Positions 1 through 8,058 of a DNA stretch of 64,000 nucleotides are shown one piece after another (position 1 is the stretch's first letter; every line of letters starts with the position of its first letter). The stretch is from Pseudomonas mandelii (GTDB lineage: Bacteria; Pseudomonadota; Gammaproteobacteria; Pseudomonadales; Pseudomonadaceae), in the NCBI RefSeq assembly GCF_024138395.1, contig NZ_JAMYDU010000023.1, positions 1 through 64,000 of the forward strand. Reading direction: 5' to 3'. The notes beneath the pieces are model-generated. The model ran no database searches. It was not told the origin of the DNA and saw only the letters and a program-made list of their open reading frames with translations. The translations under genes and the position numbers were made by a program.

Positions 1-46
1 GGCTTGCCGGCGAAGGCGTCCGGAAGATCGCCTTCGCCGGCAAGCC
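1..46. repeat. REP palindrome downstream of mtlG
   Basis: Two perfect 18-base arms (1-18 and 29-46, beginning GGCTTGCCGGCGAAGGCG) flank a 10-base loop, followed by the CTCCTACAGG tail typical of Pseudomonas REP elements. It lies just after the mtlG stop codon, where it could stabilise the 3' end of the transcript or act as a weak terminator. Confidence 0.85.
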
Positions 47-81
47 TGGCTCCTACAGGGATCGTGTTGGAGCGGCGATCT

Positions 82-912
82 TCATTTCACGGCACCAAAC
101 GACAGGCCGCGAACCAATTGTTTCTGGCTGATCCAGCCAAAGATCAGGATCGGTGCACAAGCCAGGGTCGACACCGCCGACAACTTGGCCCAGAACAGCC
201 CCTCAGGACTCGAGTACGAGGCGATCAACGCGGTCAGTGGCGCGGCCTGCGACGAGGTCAGGTTCAGCGACCAGAACGCTTCGTTCCAGCACAGGATCAG
301 CGACAGCAACACCGTGGAAGCCAGGCCGCCCTTGGCGATTGGCAGCAGGACCCGGACCATTTCCTGCCACAGCGTCGCGCCATCCAGACGTGCGGCTTCG
401 AGGATGTCCTTGGGGATGTCTTTGAAGTAGGTGTAAATCATCCAGACCACGATCGGCAGGTTGATCAGCGTGTAAATCACGATCAGTGCGATCCGCGTAT
501 CCAGCAGGCCAAAGCTCTTGGCCAGCAGGTAGATCGGCATCAGCACGCCCACTGGCGGCAGCATCTTGGTCGAGAGCATCCACAGCAGCGTGCCTTTGGT
601 GCGCTGGGTTTCGTAGAACGCCATCGAGTAGGCCGCCGGCACTGCGATCAACAGGCACAGGGCCGTGGCGCTGAAGGAAATCACCACCGAGTTCCAGGCG
701 AAACTGAAATAGTCGCTGCGCTCGTTGATGTGCAGGTAGTTCTCCAGCGTCGGTGTGAAGATGAACTGCGGCGGCGTGGCGAACGCGTCGATTTCGGTTT
801 TAAAACTGGTCAGCACCATCCAGAAGATCGGGAAGAAGATCAGGATCGCGATGGCCCAGGCCAGAGTGCCGAGCAGCAGGCTTTGCAAACGGCGGGATTG
901 TTGAAGAGTCAT
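82..912 (-). CDS. mtlG: Mannitol/polyol ABC transporter permease MtlG
   Basis: Inner-membrane permease (276 aa) of a CUT1-family sugar or polyol importer. The protein has an N-terminal membrane segment (about residues 14-35), several further hydrophobic helices, and the EAA loop that contacts the ATPase, around 'ILEAARLDGATLWQEM', whose EAA-x-DGA core is characteristic of MalG-type permeases. It starts 10 bases after the mtlF stop codon, so the two permeases are cotranscribed and probably form a heterodimer. The order mtlE-mtlF-mtlG with an AraC activator upstream matches the P. fluorescens mtl operon, where the ATPase (mtlK), mannitol dehydrogenase and fructokinase genes follow; those would lie beyond the left edge. 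The family is clear; the mannitol, sorbitol or arabitol specificity is inferred from the arrangement. Confidence 0.9.
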   Translation of the reverse strand: MTLQQSRRLQSLLLGTLAWAIAILIFFPIFWMVLTSFKTEIDAFATPPQFIFTPTLENYLHINERSDYFSFAWNSVVISFSATALCLLIAVPAAYSMAFYETQRTKGTLLWMLSTKMLPPVGVLMPIYLLAKSFGLLDTRIALIVIYTLINLPIVVWMIYTYFKDIPKDILEAARLDGATLWQEMVRVLLPIAKGGLASTVLLSLILCWNEAFWSLNLTSSQAAPLTALIASYSSPEGLFWAKLSAVSTLACAPILIFGWISQKQLVRGLSFGAVK

Positions 913-922
913 GGCGCAGGCC

Positions 923-1849
923 TCAGGCTTTATCTGTCAGGTTTTTGCCGATCATTCGCACCAGCACGATGGCCGCGACGTTGGCAATCAACACCGCGAT
1001 CAAACCACCGGCGGACGCCATGCCGACGTCGAACTGCACCAGCGCCTGGTTGTAGATCAGGTAGGCGAGGTTGGTCGAGGCGTAGCCTGGGCCGCCGTTG
1101 GTGGTGGTGAAGATTTCGGCGAACACCGACAGCAGGAAGATGGTTTCAATCATCACCACCACCGCGATTGGCCGGGCCAGGTGCGGCAGGGTCAGGTGCC
1201 AGAAAATCGCGATGGGACCGGCACCGTCCAGGCGCGCGGCTTCTTTCTGCTCCTGATCGAGGGACTGCATGGCGGTCATCAGGATCAGGATCGCGAAGGG
1301 CAGCCACTGCCACGAGACAATGATGATGATCGACAGCAGCGGGTAGTGCGCCAGCCAGTCCACCGGCTGCGCGCCGAACAGCTTCCAGATGTAGGCGAGA
1401 ATCCCCGAGACCGGGTGAAAAATCAGGTTCTTCCAGATCAGCGCACCGACGGTGGGCATGATGAAGAATGGCGAGATCAACATCACCCGCACGATGCCGC
1501 GACCGAGAAACTCACTGGCCTCCAGCAATGCGCTGATCAACACCCCGAACACCACGCTGATCAGCAGCACGCTGCCCACCAGCAACAGGGTGTTGGTGGC
1601 ACCGGGAAGAAAGCCCGAGTCGCTCAGAAAGTAGCTGAAGTTCTCCAGCCCCACGAACTGGTTTTCACCGGGGTAGAGCAGGTTGTAGCGAATCATTGAA
1701 AAGTAAACGGTCATGCCCAGCGGCACGATCATCCACAGCAGCAACAACGCTACCGAAGGGCTGACGAGAAACCAGCCGGGGTTGCTCAACCGGCTTTTAC
1801 GCACCGGTTGCGGGATGTCCATGTGAGCTTTGGCGGTTGAAATATTCAT
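923..1849 (-). CDS. mtlF: Mannitol/polyol ABC transporter permease MtlF
   Basis: Second inner-membrane permease of the importer (308 aa from the chosen start), MalF/UgpA type. About six hydrophobic helices are visible, starting with 'FLVSPSVALLLLWMIVPLGM', and the EAA loop reads 'EQKEAARLDGAGPIAIFWHL'. The frame is open further upstream to 1930, but that extension runs into a REP element and is unlikely to be coding. The ATG at 1849 gives the usual short polar N-terminus before the first helix, although no strong ribosome-binding site precedes it. It is separated from mtlE by a REP element and from mtlG by 10 bases. Membership in the mtl importer is inferred from gene order. Confidence 0.88.
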   Translation of the reverse strand: MNISTAKAHMDIPQPVRKSRLSNPGWFLVSPSVALLLLWMIVPLGMTVYFSMIRYNLLYPGENQFVGLENFSYFLSDSGFLPGATNTLLLVGSVLLISVVFGVLISALLEASEFLGRGIVRVMLISPFFIMPTVGALIWKNLIFHPVSGILAYIWKLFGAQPVDWLAHYPLLSIIIIVSWQWLPFAILILMTAMQSLDQEQKEAARLDGAGPIAIFWHLTLPHLARPIAVVVMIETIFLLSVFAEIFTTTNGGPGYASTNLAYLIYNQALVQFDVGMASAGGLIAVLIANVAAIVLVRMIGKNLTDKA

Positions 1850-1887
1850 GGCGATAGAACCCATTAGGAACAGACAATGAAGATCAA

Positions 1888-1978
1888 CTGTAGGAGCGAG
1901 GCTTGCCCGCGAAGGCGATTTACCTGACACACCGCTTTCGCGGGCAAGTCGGATCGCCGCACCGCTCCCTCCTACAGG
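1888..1978. repeat. REP pair between mtlE and mtlF
   Basis: Two oppositely oriented REP units with the core GTAGGAGCGAGGCTTGCCCG (left) and its diverged complement ending in CTCCTACAG (right) fill the gap between mtlE and mtlF. A REP structure between a binding-protein gene and its permease genes often limits downstream expression, as in malE-malF of enteric bacteria. That role here is inference. Confidence 0.85.
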
Positions 1979-1987
1979 GGGCCGGGG

Positions 1988-3298
1988 TTACTTGGGATAA
2001 CCGGCGCGCTTCATCTCACGTTCGGTGGTTGACTGGGCAGCGGTCAAAGCCTGGTCGACCGTGGTCTGGCCGATCAGCGCTGCCGAGAACAGCTTGCCGA
2101 CCTGGGTGCCCACGGCCTGGAACTCGGGAATGGTCACCAACTGGATGCCGACGTAGGGCACAGTCTTGAGAGACGGTTTGGTCGGGTCCGCCGCTTTCAG
2201 CGATTCCAGCGTCACCTTGGCGAACGGCGCGGCATTCATGTAGGCCTCGGTGTAGGTCGAAGCACGAGTGCCGGGCGGCACGTTGGCGATGCCGTCTTTC
2301 TCCGCGACCAGTGCGCCGTACTCCTTGGAAGTGGCCCAGGTGCTGAAGGTTTTCGCCGCGTCCTTGGCCTTGGAACTGGTCGGAATGGCCAGCGCCCAGG
2401 AATACAACCAGGCCGAACCTTTGTCGGTGGTTTCATGCGGTGCGTAGGTGAAGCCGACGTGATCGCTGACCTTGCTTTGGGTCTTGTCGGTGACGAACGA
2501 GCCGGCCACGCTGGCATCGACCCAGATTGCACACTTGCCGCTGTTGAACAGTGCCAGGTTTTCGTTGAAACCGTTGCTCGACGCGCCAGGAGGGCCGGAC
2601 TTCTTCATGGTGTCGACGTAGAAGTTGAGCGCGTTTTTCCATTCGGGGCCGGTGAATTCCGGTTTCCACTGCTCATCGAACCAGCGTGCGCCGTAAGCAT
2701 TGGCGATGGTGGTGATCAGGGCCATGTTCTCGCCCCAGCCAGCCTTGCCGCGCAGGCAGATGCCGTACTGTTCTTTGTCTTTGTTGGTGAGTTTGCTGGC
2801 AAATTCGCTGATCTGCGTCCAGGTCGGGCGTTCGGGCATGGTCAGCCCGGCTTCCTTGAACAGGTCGGTGCGGTAATAGGTGATAGAGCTTTCAGCGTAG
2901 AACGGCAGGGCATAGAGCGAGCCCTTGACCGAAAGGCCTTCGCGTACCGAAGGGAACACGTCGTCGAGGGCGTAGCTGGCTGGCAAATCCTTCATCGGTT
3001 CCAGCCAACCCTTGGCGCCCCAGAGTGCGGCTTCGTACATGCCGATGGTCAACACATCGAACTGCCCGCCCTGGGTGGCGATGTCGGTGGTCAGGCGTTG
3101 GCGCAGGACGTTTTCTTCGAGTACCACCCAATTGAGCTTGATGTCCGGATGCTCGGCCTCGAAAGTTTTCGAGAGTTTTTGCATGCGGATCATGTCGCTG
3201 TTGTTGACGGTGGCAATGGTCAGGGTCTGGGCGCCGAGGCTGACGCTACTGAGGGTCATGCAGGTGAGAGCAAGCAGAGCTTTTACCGAAGGTTGCAT
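1988..3298 (-). CDS. mtlE: Mannitol/polyol ABC transporter substrate-binding protein MtlE
   Basis: Periplasmic binding protein (436 aa) of the CUT1 family that delivers a sugar alcohol to MtlFG. A Sec signal peptide is visible (residues 1-23, 'LLALTCMTLSSVSLGA' with cleavage near AQT). The mature part begins 'LTIATVNNSDMIRMQKLSK' and has the typical extracellular solute-binding type 1 layout, including 'GMYEAALWGAKGWLEPM' and 'SSITYYRTDLFKEAG'. The ATG at 3298 is preceded by a good AAGGAG site. It is the first gene of the mtlEFG unit, and the 414-base gap to mtlR holds its promoter and a duplicated REP block. MtlR (next gene upstream) is the expected activator. Related proteins are called SmoE or sorbitol/mannitol binding proteins. 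Confidence 0.9.
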   Translation of the reverse strand: MQPSVKALLALTCMTLSSVSLGAQTLTIATVNNSDMIRMQKLSKTFEAEHPDIKLNWVVLEENVLRQRLTTDIATQGGQFDVLTIGMYEAALWGAKGWLEPMKDLPASYALDDVFPSVREGLSVKGSLYALPFYAESSITYYRTDLFKEAGLTMPERPTWTQISEFASKLTNKDKEQYGICLRGKAGWGENMALITTIANAYGARWFDEQWKPEFTGPEWKNALNFYVDTMKKSGPPGASSNGFNENLALFNSGKCAIWVDASVAGSFVTDKTQSKVSDHVGFTYAPHETTDKGSAWLYSWALAIPTSSKAKDAAKTFSTWATSKEYGALVAEKDGIANVPPGTRASTYTEAYMNAAPFAKVTLESLKAADPTKPSLKTVPYVGIQLVTIPEFQAVGTQVGKLFSAALIGQTTVDQALTAAQSTTEREMKRAGYPK

Positions 3299-3477
3299 CG
3301 TGCACTCCTTTTCTGCACCCCGCGGGTTACAGAAGGACAGTTATTGTTTTTGTGTCTTCCGAAGTCAGGAAGAATGTGCACTGATTACAGCCTTCAATCG
3401 ATGGGCTGACAAATCATCCATCGCACTGTGATCGATACTTTTTTGCACTGAGATTTGGAGCGGGGGATGCAGGGATA

Positions 3478-3683
3478 GGCTTTGCAGAGGCGAGCAGGCA
3501 TCGAATTTGTATAGGTTTCACCGGCCTCTTCGCGGGCAAGCCTCGCTCCTACAGGGGTATGTGGTAAGGCTTCGCAGAGGCGGGCGGTCATTGAATTTGT
3601 ACAGGTTTCATCGGCCCCTTGGCGGGCAAGCCTCGCTCTTGTAGGAGCGAGCGGTGCGGCGATCCGACTTGCCCGCGAAGGCG
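3478..3683. repeat. Tandemly duplicated REP block upstream of mtlE
   Basis: A unit of roughly 78 bases starting at 3478 (GGCTTTGCAGAGGCG...) is repeated with about 15 percent divergence starting at 3568 (GGCTTCGCAGAGGCG...), a period of 90 bases. Each unit contains a non-REP part with GAATTTGTA-AGGTTTCA and a REP half (GCGGGCAAGCCTCGCTC). A third, inverted REP half (ending near 3683, CTTGCCCGCGAAGGCG) pairs with the second copy. The rest of the 3299-3712 gap shows no gene; an ORF through the repeats (3394-3699) is composed of REP sequence and is not credible. Confidence 0.8.
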
Positions 3684-3712
3684 ATCTGAAAATCACCACA
3701 TAACCAAGGCCT

Positions 3713-4618
3713 TCAACCCAGGTTTTGCTCAGTCAAACGCTGCACCGCCAACCGCCGGTAATGCGATGGCGTCATGCCCTTGAGCTGTTGGAAGCGTCGG
3801 TTGAAGTTGGAAATATTGTTGAAGCCCGACTCGAAACACACATCGGTCACCGTTTTGTCGCCATCGGCCAGCAGCTCGCAGGATTTGCTGATGCGCAGGC
3901 GATTGACGAATTCGATGAAGCAACGCCCGGTAGCCTGTTTGAACACACGGCTGAAGTAGGTCGGCTTCAGGCCCAAGTGTTCGGCGACTTCTTCCAGGGG
4001 CAGATCGCGGGCGTAATGGGCAAAGATGTAGTCCACCGCCCGGTTGGTGCGGTCGATATTGTGTTCATCGGCCAATTGCGGCGTCGTCGCACCGGACAGC
4101 AACTGATAGTCATCGGATGCCGCCAGCAACTCCAGCAGAATGAAAAAGTGCCCGAGCCGGGTCATGCCCTGGGTGTCGGCGATGCGCTGCATCAAGGTCA
4201 TGGCCTGGCGGATCGTACGCTTGCAGCGAAACTCGATGCCGTACTGCGCGCGCTCCAGCAGCGGAGTGAGCGCTTTGAGTTCGGCGAACACCTGATGGCC
4301 GTTTTCAAACAGCTCATCAGTGAAATTGACCAGCATGTCACGCTTGGGCACCACTTCGTCTTCGGCCACCTGGCTGATCCAGTTGTGGGGCAGGTTGGGT
4401 CCGGTCAGGAACAGCGTTTCCGGGTAGAAGTTGCCGATGTAGTCACCGATGAACACCTTGCCGGAGCTGGCGATGATCAGGTGCAGTTCGTATTCCTTGT
4501 GGAAATGCCAGCGCACCAAAGGGCAGGGGAAGCCGTGCTGACGATAGATGATGGACAACCCGTTATGGTCGTCCATCAATTCGTAGGAAGGATCGGTAAC
4601 TCTGGCTGGTCGGCTCAT
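3713..4618 (-). CDS. mtlR: AraC-family activator of the mannitol operon, MtlR
   Basis: Transcriptional activator (301 aa) of the polyol uptake genes. The N-terminal half is a cupin-like sensing domain ('CPLVRWHFHKEYELHLII', residues about 31-50). The C-terminal 100 residues hold the double helix-turn-helix of the AraC/XylS family, with 'LPLEEVAEHLGLKPTYFSRV' and 'ITDVCFESGF'-type segment 'VTDVCFESGFNNISNFNRRF'. The length agrees with the 301-302 aa MtlR described for P. fluorescens, and the position directly upstream of mtlE on the same strand also agrees. No clear ribosome-binding site precedes the ATG at 4618. It presumably binds between 3299 and 3477; no operator was identified by eye. Confidence 0.88.
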   Translation of the reverse strand: MSRPARVTDPSYELMDDHNGLSIIYRQHGFPCPLVRWHFHKEYELHLIIASSGKVFIGDYIGNFYPETLFLTGPNLPHNWISQVAEDEVVPKRDMLVNFTDELFENGHQVFAELKALTPLLERAQYGIEFRCKRTIRQAMTLMQRIADTQGMTRLGHFFILLELLAASDDYQLLSGATTPQLADEHNIDRTNRAVDYIFAHYARDLPLEEVAEHLGLKPTYFSRVFKQATGRCFIEFVNRLRISKSCELLADGDKTVTDVCFESGFNNISNFNRRFQQLKGMTPSHYRRLAVQRLTEQNLG

Positions 4619-4697
4619 GTCAGGGTACTTTTATTGTTATCGCCTGTTGATCATGCCTCTTTCCAGGCTCTCTGTGCCAGCCTGCGACGTTGACCGT

Positions 4698-5579
4698 TCA
4701 GGACGGTTCATGCAACGAGCGGCCATACACGGCTTTCATGCTGGAGGCGCTCCAGCAATAGCGGACAATTTCGCACTCGTCGAAAAAGTCGATGTTAATG
4801 ATGCTGCAACGGGTTACCCAGTCGCCCGTTGTACTGAACCAGTCATTGATTTGGCTTTTTATGTGCTGCGGGCCGCCCAATAGCGAATAGGTGGTCGCCG
4901 ACAGCGACCAGAGAAATGTTTCGTAGGGCGCCTCTTCAAGGGTTGTAGCGATATGACTACGCAGCTCGCGGGTATCAGTGAACGTTTGGTCGCGCCACTT
5001 GTGCGGTATGCGCGGCCAGAAGTACTCGCTGTCCAGGCCCGGCGCACTTCGGGCTGCCATAACGATGCGGCGTAGGGAGCTGGTGCGCTTGAGTTCACCC
5101 ACGGTTTTCAACGCGTCGCTGTGCGGGATGATTCGACGCCCAAGACGACGCACCAGCACATCGTTGAGTTTCTTATAGTCGAAGGGCTTGCCTGCGAGTC
5201 CAAGTTGATGAAAGTCCAGCACGATGAATTCATCCGGATTTCGATCGAGGAAGGCCGATACCGCATCGATCAGTTCATCGAGGATCCGATGGGACTGCAA
5301 CCCATTGTGATGAAAGTAAAACACCGGCTCTACAGGTCCGAATGTGTAGCCGAGCCGCAGATCGAAAGCCCGCGCGCCATTGGACAGTTGCCAGGCAAAC
5401 GAATCGTTCTGGCAAGTTGTCCAGTTGCCGATCACCACTTCATAGTTCGGCGCTTTTTTGTCCATGCCGGCGTTATGAGCGCCGGGCCAAACGATCTCTG
5501 TGAGTTTTAATTTATGGATATCTGAAATAGTGCTCATCCAAGTGTTTTTATTGAGTCGTCCTGTTTCTTTATTTGTCAT
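4698..5579 (-). CDS. PI-PLC X-domain-like phosphodiesterase, copy 1
   Basis: Protein of 293 aa resembling bacterial phosphatidylinositol-specific phospholipase C. The catalytic histidines expected in this fold are visible in 'VWPGAHNAGMD' and 'VFYFHHNGLQS', with 'ARAFDLRLGY' and 'FIVLDFHQLG' supplying the conserved arginine/aspartate strands. It has no signal peptide or membrane segment. I chose the ATG at 5579 because AGAGGA lies six bases upstream; an earlier ATG at 5612 is possible. It is a clear paralogue of the next gene (same PGAHNAG-DKK, QLSNGARA and TFLWSLSAT/MPWSLSAT blocks). Whether it acts on phosphoinositides, glycolipid anchors or another phosphodiester is not known. Confidence 0.8.
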   Translation of the reverse strand: MTNKETGRLNKNTWMSTISDIHKLKLTEIVWPGAHNAGMDKKAPNYEVVIGNWTTCQNDSFAWQLSNGARAFDLRLGYTFGPVEPVFYFHHNGLQSHRILDELIDAVSAFLDRNPDEFIVLDFHQLGLAGKPFDYKKLNDVLVRRLGRRIIPHSDALKTVGELKRTSSLRRIVMAARSAPGLDSEYFWPRIPHKWRDQTFTDTRELRSHIATTLEEAPYETFLWSLSATTYSLLGGPQHIKSQINDWFSTTGDWVTRCSIINIDFFDECEIVRYCWSASSMKAVYGRSLHEPS

Positions 5580-5679
5580 TGCCATTCCTCTTTGGGCTTC
5601 ACTGTTCATCACGGTGAAGTGGTTTGTATCAGATGTGTAATGCGAATATTATCCTGACTGATACAAACCCAAGAGATAT

Positions 5680-6537
5680 CTATTTATTGAGTGTCCGGGC
5701 TTTGATTATGTTAGCGATGCGGCAATTGGGCACAAGTTTCGATTCTTCGAAGAAGTCTGCATTAATAATGCTGCATTTCAAGATCCAGCCGTCCGAGGCG
5801 GGGGCGAACCACCGGTCAAGGTGCTCTTTGATGTCTACGGGCCCCCCGAGTGCCGTATAACTGGTCGCGGAGAGAGACCACGGCATCCAGGGTGACGGAG
5901 GATCTTGCATCACGCGAGCGATAAGCGCTTGCACCTTCTTGACACTGGTCAGCGATTGGCCGCTCCATTCGTGTTGAATTTTGGAGAGTAACCAGCCTTG
6001 ATCCAGATCCGGATGGTGTTCGGCAGCAACCCATAACCGTTGGGTAAGACTGGCCTGCTTTAGTTGACCGAGGCTCATGTACTTGTTACGAGACGGAATG
6101 ATTCTCTGGCCCAGATGTGTCAGCAGAAATCGGTTGAACTCCTTGTGGTCAAAGGAAGTATTGGCAGATGTCAGTTCATGGAAATCGAGCAAGACGAACT
6201 CGTCGGGATTCTCCTGTAGAAAACGACTCACCTGCATAACCAGGTTTTCCAGCGACCGGGATGATCGGAAGCCGTTGTGCTGGAACCAGAATGTGCCAAC
6301 CCCTCTGGAGTCGACGTTGTATTCGATTCTTACATCGAGCGCGCGTGCGCCGTTGTTCAACTGTTCGTAAAAAGAATTGTTTTGACAAACAGCCCAGTGA
6401 GAAACGCCGGGCGCCAGGTAAGTTGCCTTTTTGTCTGCGCCAGCATTATGGGCGCCAGGCAGAATCAACTCGTTGAGTTTCATTGAGTCAATGCCAGGTA
6501 AGTCCGTCATCCAACGGTTGAAAGTGTAACCGTCCAT
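5680..6537 (-). CDS. PI-PLC X-domain-like phosphodiesterase, copy 2
   Basis: Protein of 285 aa, paralogous to the gene at 4698-5579. It carries 'LPGAHNAGADKKA' and 'FWFQHNGFRS' for the two catalytic histidines, 'ARALDVRIEY', and 'FVLLDFHELTSAN'. The ATG at 6537 is supported by AAGGA eight bases upstream; the frame extends to 6600 without need. The two copies are separated by about 100 AT-rich bases and share little identity outside the motifs, so the duplication is old. Codon use is AT-richer than in the mtl genes, in keeping with the accessory block that follows. A role in degrading host or competitor membrane lipids is a guess from the toxin neighbours. Confidence 0.8.
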   Translation of the reverse strand: MDGYTFNRWMTDLPGIDSMKLNELILPGAHNAGADKKATYLAPGVSHWAVCQNNSFYEQLNNGARALDVRIEYNVDSRGVGTFWFQHNGFRSSRSLENLVMQVSRFLQENPDEFVLLDFHELTSANTSFDHKEFNRFLLTHLGQRIIPSRNKYMSLGQLKQASLTQRLWVAAEHHPDLDQGWLLSKIQHEWSGQSLTSVKKVQALIARVMQDPPSPWMPWSLSATSYTALGGPVDIKEHLDRWFAPASDGWILKCSIINADFFEESKLVPNCRIANIIKARTLNK

Positions 6538-6664
6538 CTCATGCGTCCTTGCATGGGTTAAAGGTAAAGTATTTATAGAGGAGGCGAGCGAAACAGCCAA
6601 TAAAAAACCTTATTCAAATAATGTATTTTATTAAGCTGTGGCGCTTCAACTTTGAGGGGGGTAG

Positions 6665-7957
6665 TTATTGATTTCGAGTCTTTGCTTCTATCCACTGGGC
6701 CATATATTGCGTACTTTTATGTTGGTGGTGGCGCAACATACTGCCAGTAAAGTTATCGCTTCTGATTTGCGCTAGATGCTGTTGGCAATAAACCAGCTTT
6801 TCGATCAAGGAAGCGCCATGAACGGATGTCTGGTAACGGTTGGCTAACAGGGATTGCCCATTTTCCTGGGCCTTCATCCAGCAAACCTTATCGGTATAAA
6901 GTTGCACGGCACAACTGGCGAATTCCCGAGCTGTCCGGGCCACGCTACCGGGCCACGGTTGCTCGCCGTGCATAGCTTCTGCGCCAATCGGCGTGGTGAC
7001 ATTGGGCGTACCGCATAGCATCGCGTCGACAATCTTGCCTTTGATACCGGCACCAAAGCGCAAAGGAGCGAGGCAAATCCGCGCAGCAGACATAACGGCT
7101 AACGCATCTTCTGCCCAGTTCATCACATGAAAGCCCTGTGCCGGGTTGTGCAACGCCGTGGCCTTGGGCGGCGTGTAAGCGCCGTATATGTGCAACTGAG
7201 CTGTTGGCAGTTGCTGGCGGATCAGCGGCCAGATCGTGGTTTTCATCCAGAGCACGGCGTCCCAGTTGGGGGCGTGGCGGAAGTTACCGATACTGAGGAA
7301 ATGCGCACGATCTTCAAAGGCTGGCGGTGGCGCACTCGGCGGATCGACCATCAGCGGACACCAGTGCAGCAGTTGTCGCGGCAGCCCGAACTGCTCGACC
7401 AGCAATTGAATCTCGACTTCGGAGATCATCAGGTTCAAGTCGCAGCGATACAGCGCGGCGATCTCCCGTTTAGCCAGATCGGTATCGGCCATGAGCTCGA
7501 ACTCTGCACGCAGTGCCGGGGCGAATAACTCGCTGAAATCATCAACGTCGTCACTGGCCTTCAAGCGCTCCTTGAGTCGCTGATGCCGGGCATGCCGAAG
7601 GCTTTGCAAATCGGAGGTTTCCAGTACACGCAACGCATCAGGACAGTGCTTTTCTACCCGCCAGCCGAACTGTTCCTCCATCATGAACTGATCGAACAGC
7701 ACGATATCCGGTGCCAGTTCACTGACAAAGGTGTCGAAACTGCTGTTGTTCAGCTCGATCGGCATTTCGTGAATGCCTAGCGCGGTCAGGTCCGCACGGT
7801 GTTCACCGGTGCCGGCCGGGCTGCTGAAGGTGATGTCCCAGCCTTGCTGCAAAAAGGTTTCAAGGATTTGCATGACGTGCCCGCTGGCCGCTGAAGAGCG
7901 GGGCTCGGGCCAGACGTAGCCAATGACCAGGACTTTGGTGGCAGCGGTTTGAGTCAT
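6665..7957 (-). CDS. GT4-type glycosyltransferase
   Basis: Putative retaining glycosyltransferase of 430 aa with a GT-B fold. The N-terminal Rossmann part starts 'KVLVIGYVWPEPRSSAASGH' with the glycine loop that binds acceptor. The C-terminal nucleotide-sugar part has 'FLSIGNFRHAPNWDAVLWM', 'LHIYGAY' and 'CLAPLRFGAGIKGKIVDAML', the last containing the phosphate-contacting segment followed by 'GTPNVTTPIGAEAM'. The ATG at 7957 has an AAGGA site nine bases upstream, so the 15 upstream residues in the open frame are not used. It stands between the PLC-like pair and the large toxin on the same strand. Sugar and acceptor are unknown; no polysaccharide cluster surrounds it. Confidence 0.78.
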   Translation of the reverse strand: MTQTAATKVLVIGYVWPEPRSSAASGHVMQILETFLQQGWDITFSSPAGTGEHRADLTALGIHEMPIELNNSSFDTFVSELAPDIVLFDQFMMEEQFGWRVEKHCPDALRVLETSDLQSLRHARHQRLKERLKASDDVDDFSELFAPALRAEFELMADTDLAKREIAALYRCDLNLMISEVEIQLLVEQFGLPRQLLHWCPLMVDPPSAPPPAFEDRAHFLSIGNFRHAPNWDAVLWMKTTIWPLIRQQLPTAQLHIYGAYTPPKATALHNPAQGFHVMNWAEDALAVMSAARICLAPLRFGAGIKGKIVDAMLCGTPNVTTPIGAEAMHGEQPWPGSVARTAREFASCAVQLYTDKVCWMKAQENGQSLLANRYQTSVHGASLIEKLVYCQQHLAQIRSDNFTGSMLRHHQHKSTQYMAQWIEAKTRNQ

Positions 7958-8058
7958 CGGTATTCCTTGGGGCGGATAATCGGTCCGGTTGCCGGGACGC
8001 AATTAAACCACAGCGCTGGATGATTTTAATCCTGCGTGGATTGTATCGAAGCAAAAAG

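Noticed and set aside
4..1110. 368-aa plus-strand frame opposite mtlG and mtlF
   Set aside because: Antisense shadow of two clearly recognisable permease genes; the protein is rich in Gln, Arg and His with no family resemblance.
2435..3409. 324-aa plus-strand frame opposite mtlE
   Set aside because: Shadow of the binding-protein gene; no ribosome-binding site and no motif.
3394..3699. 101-aa minus-strand frame between mtlE and mtlR
   Set aside because: It consists of translated REP sequence with repeated peptide blocks and spans the mtlE promoter region.
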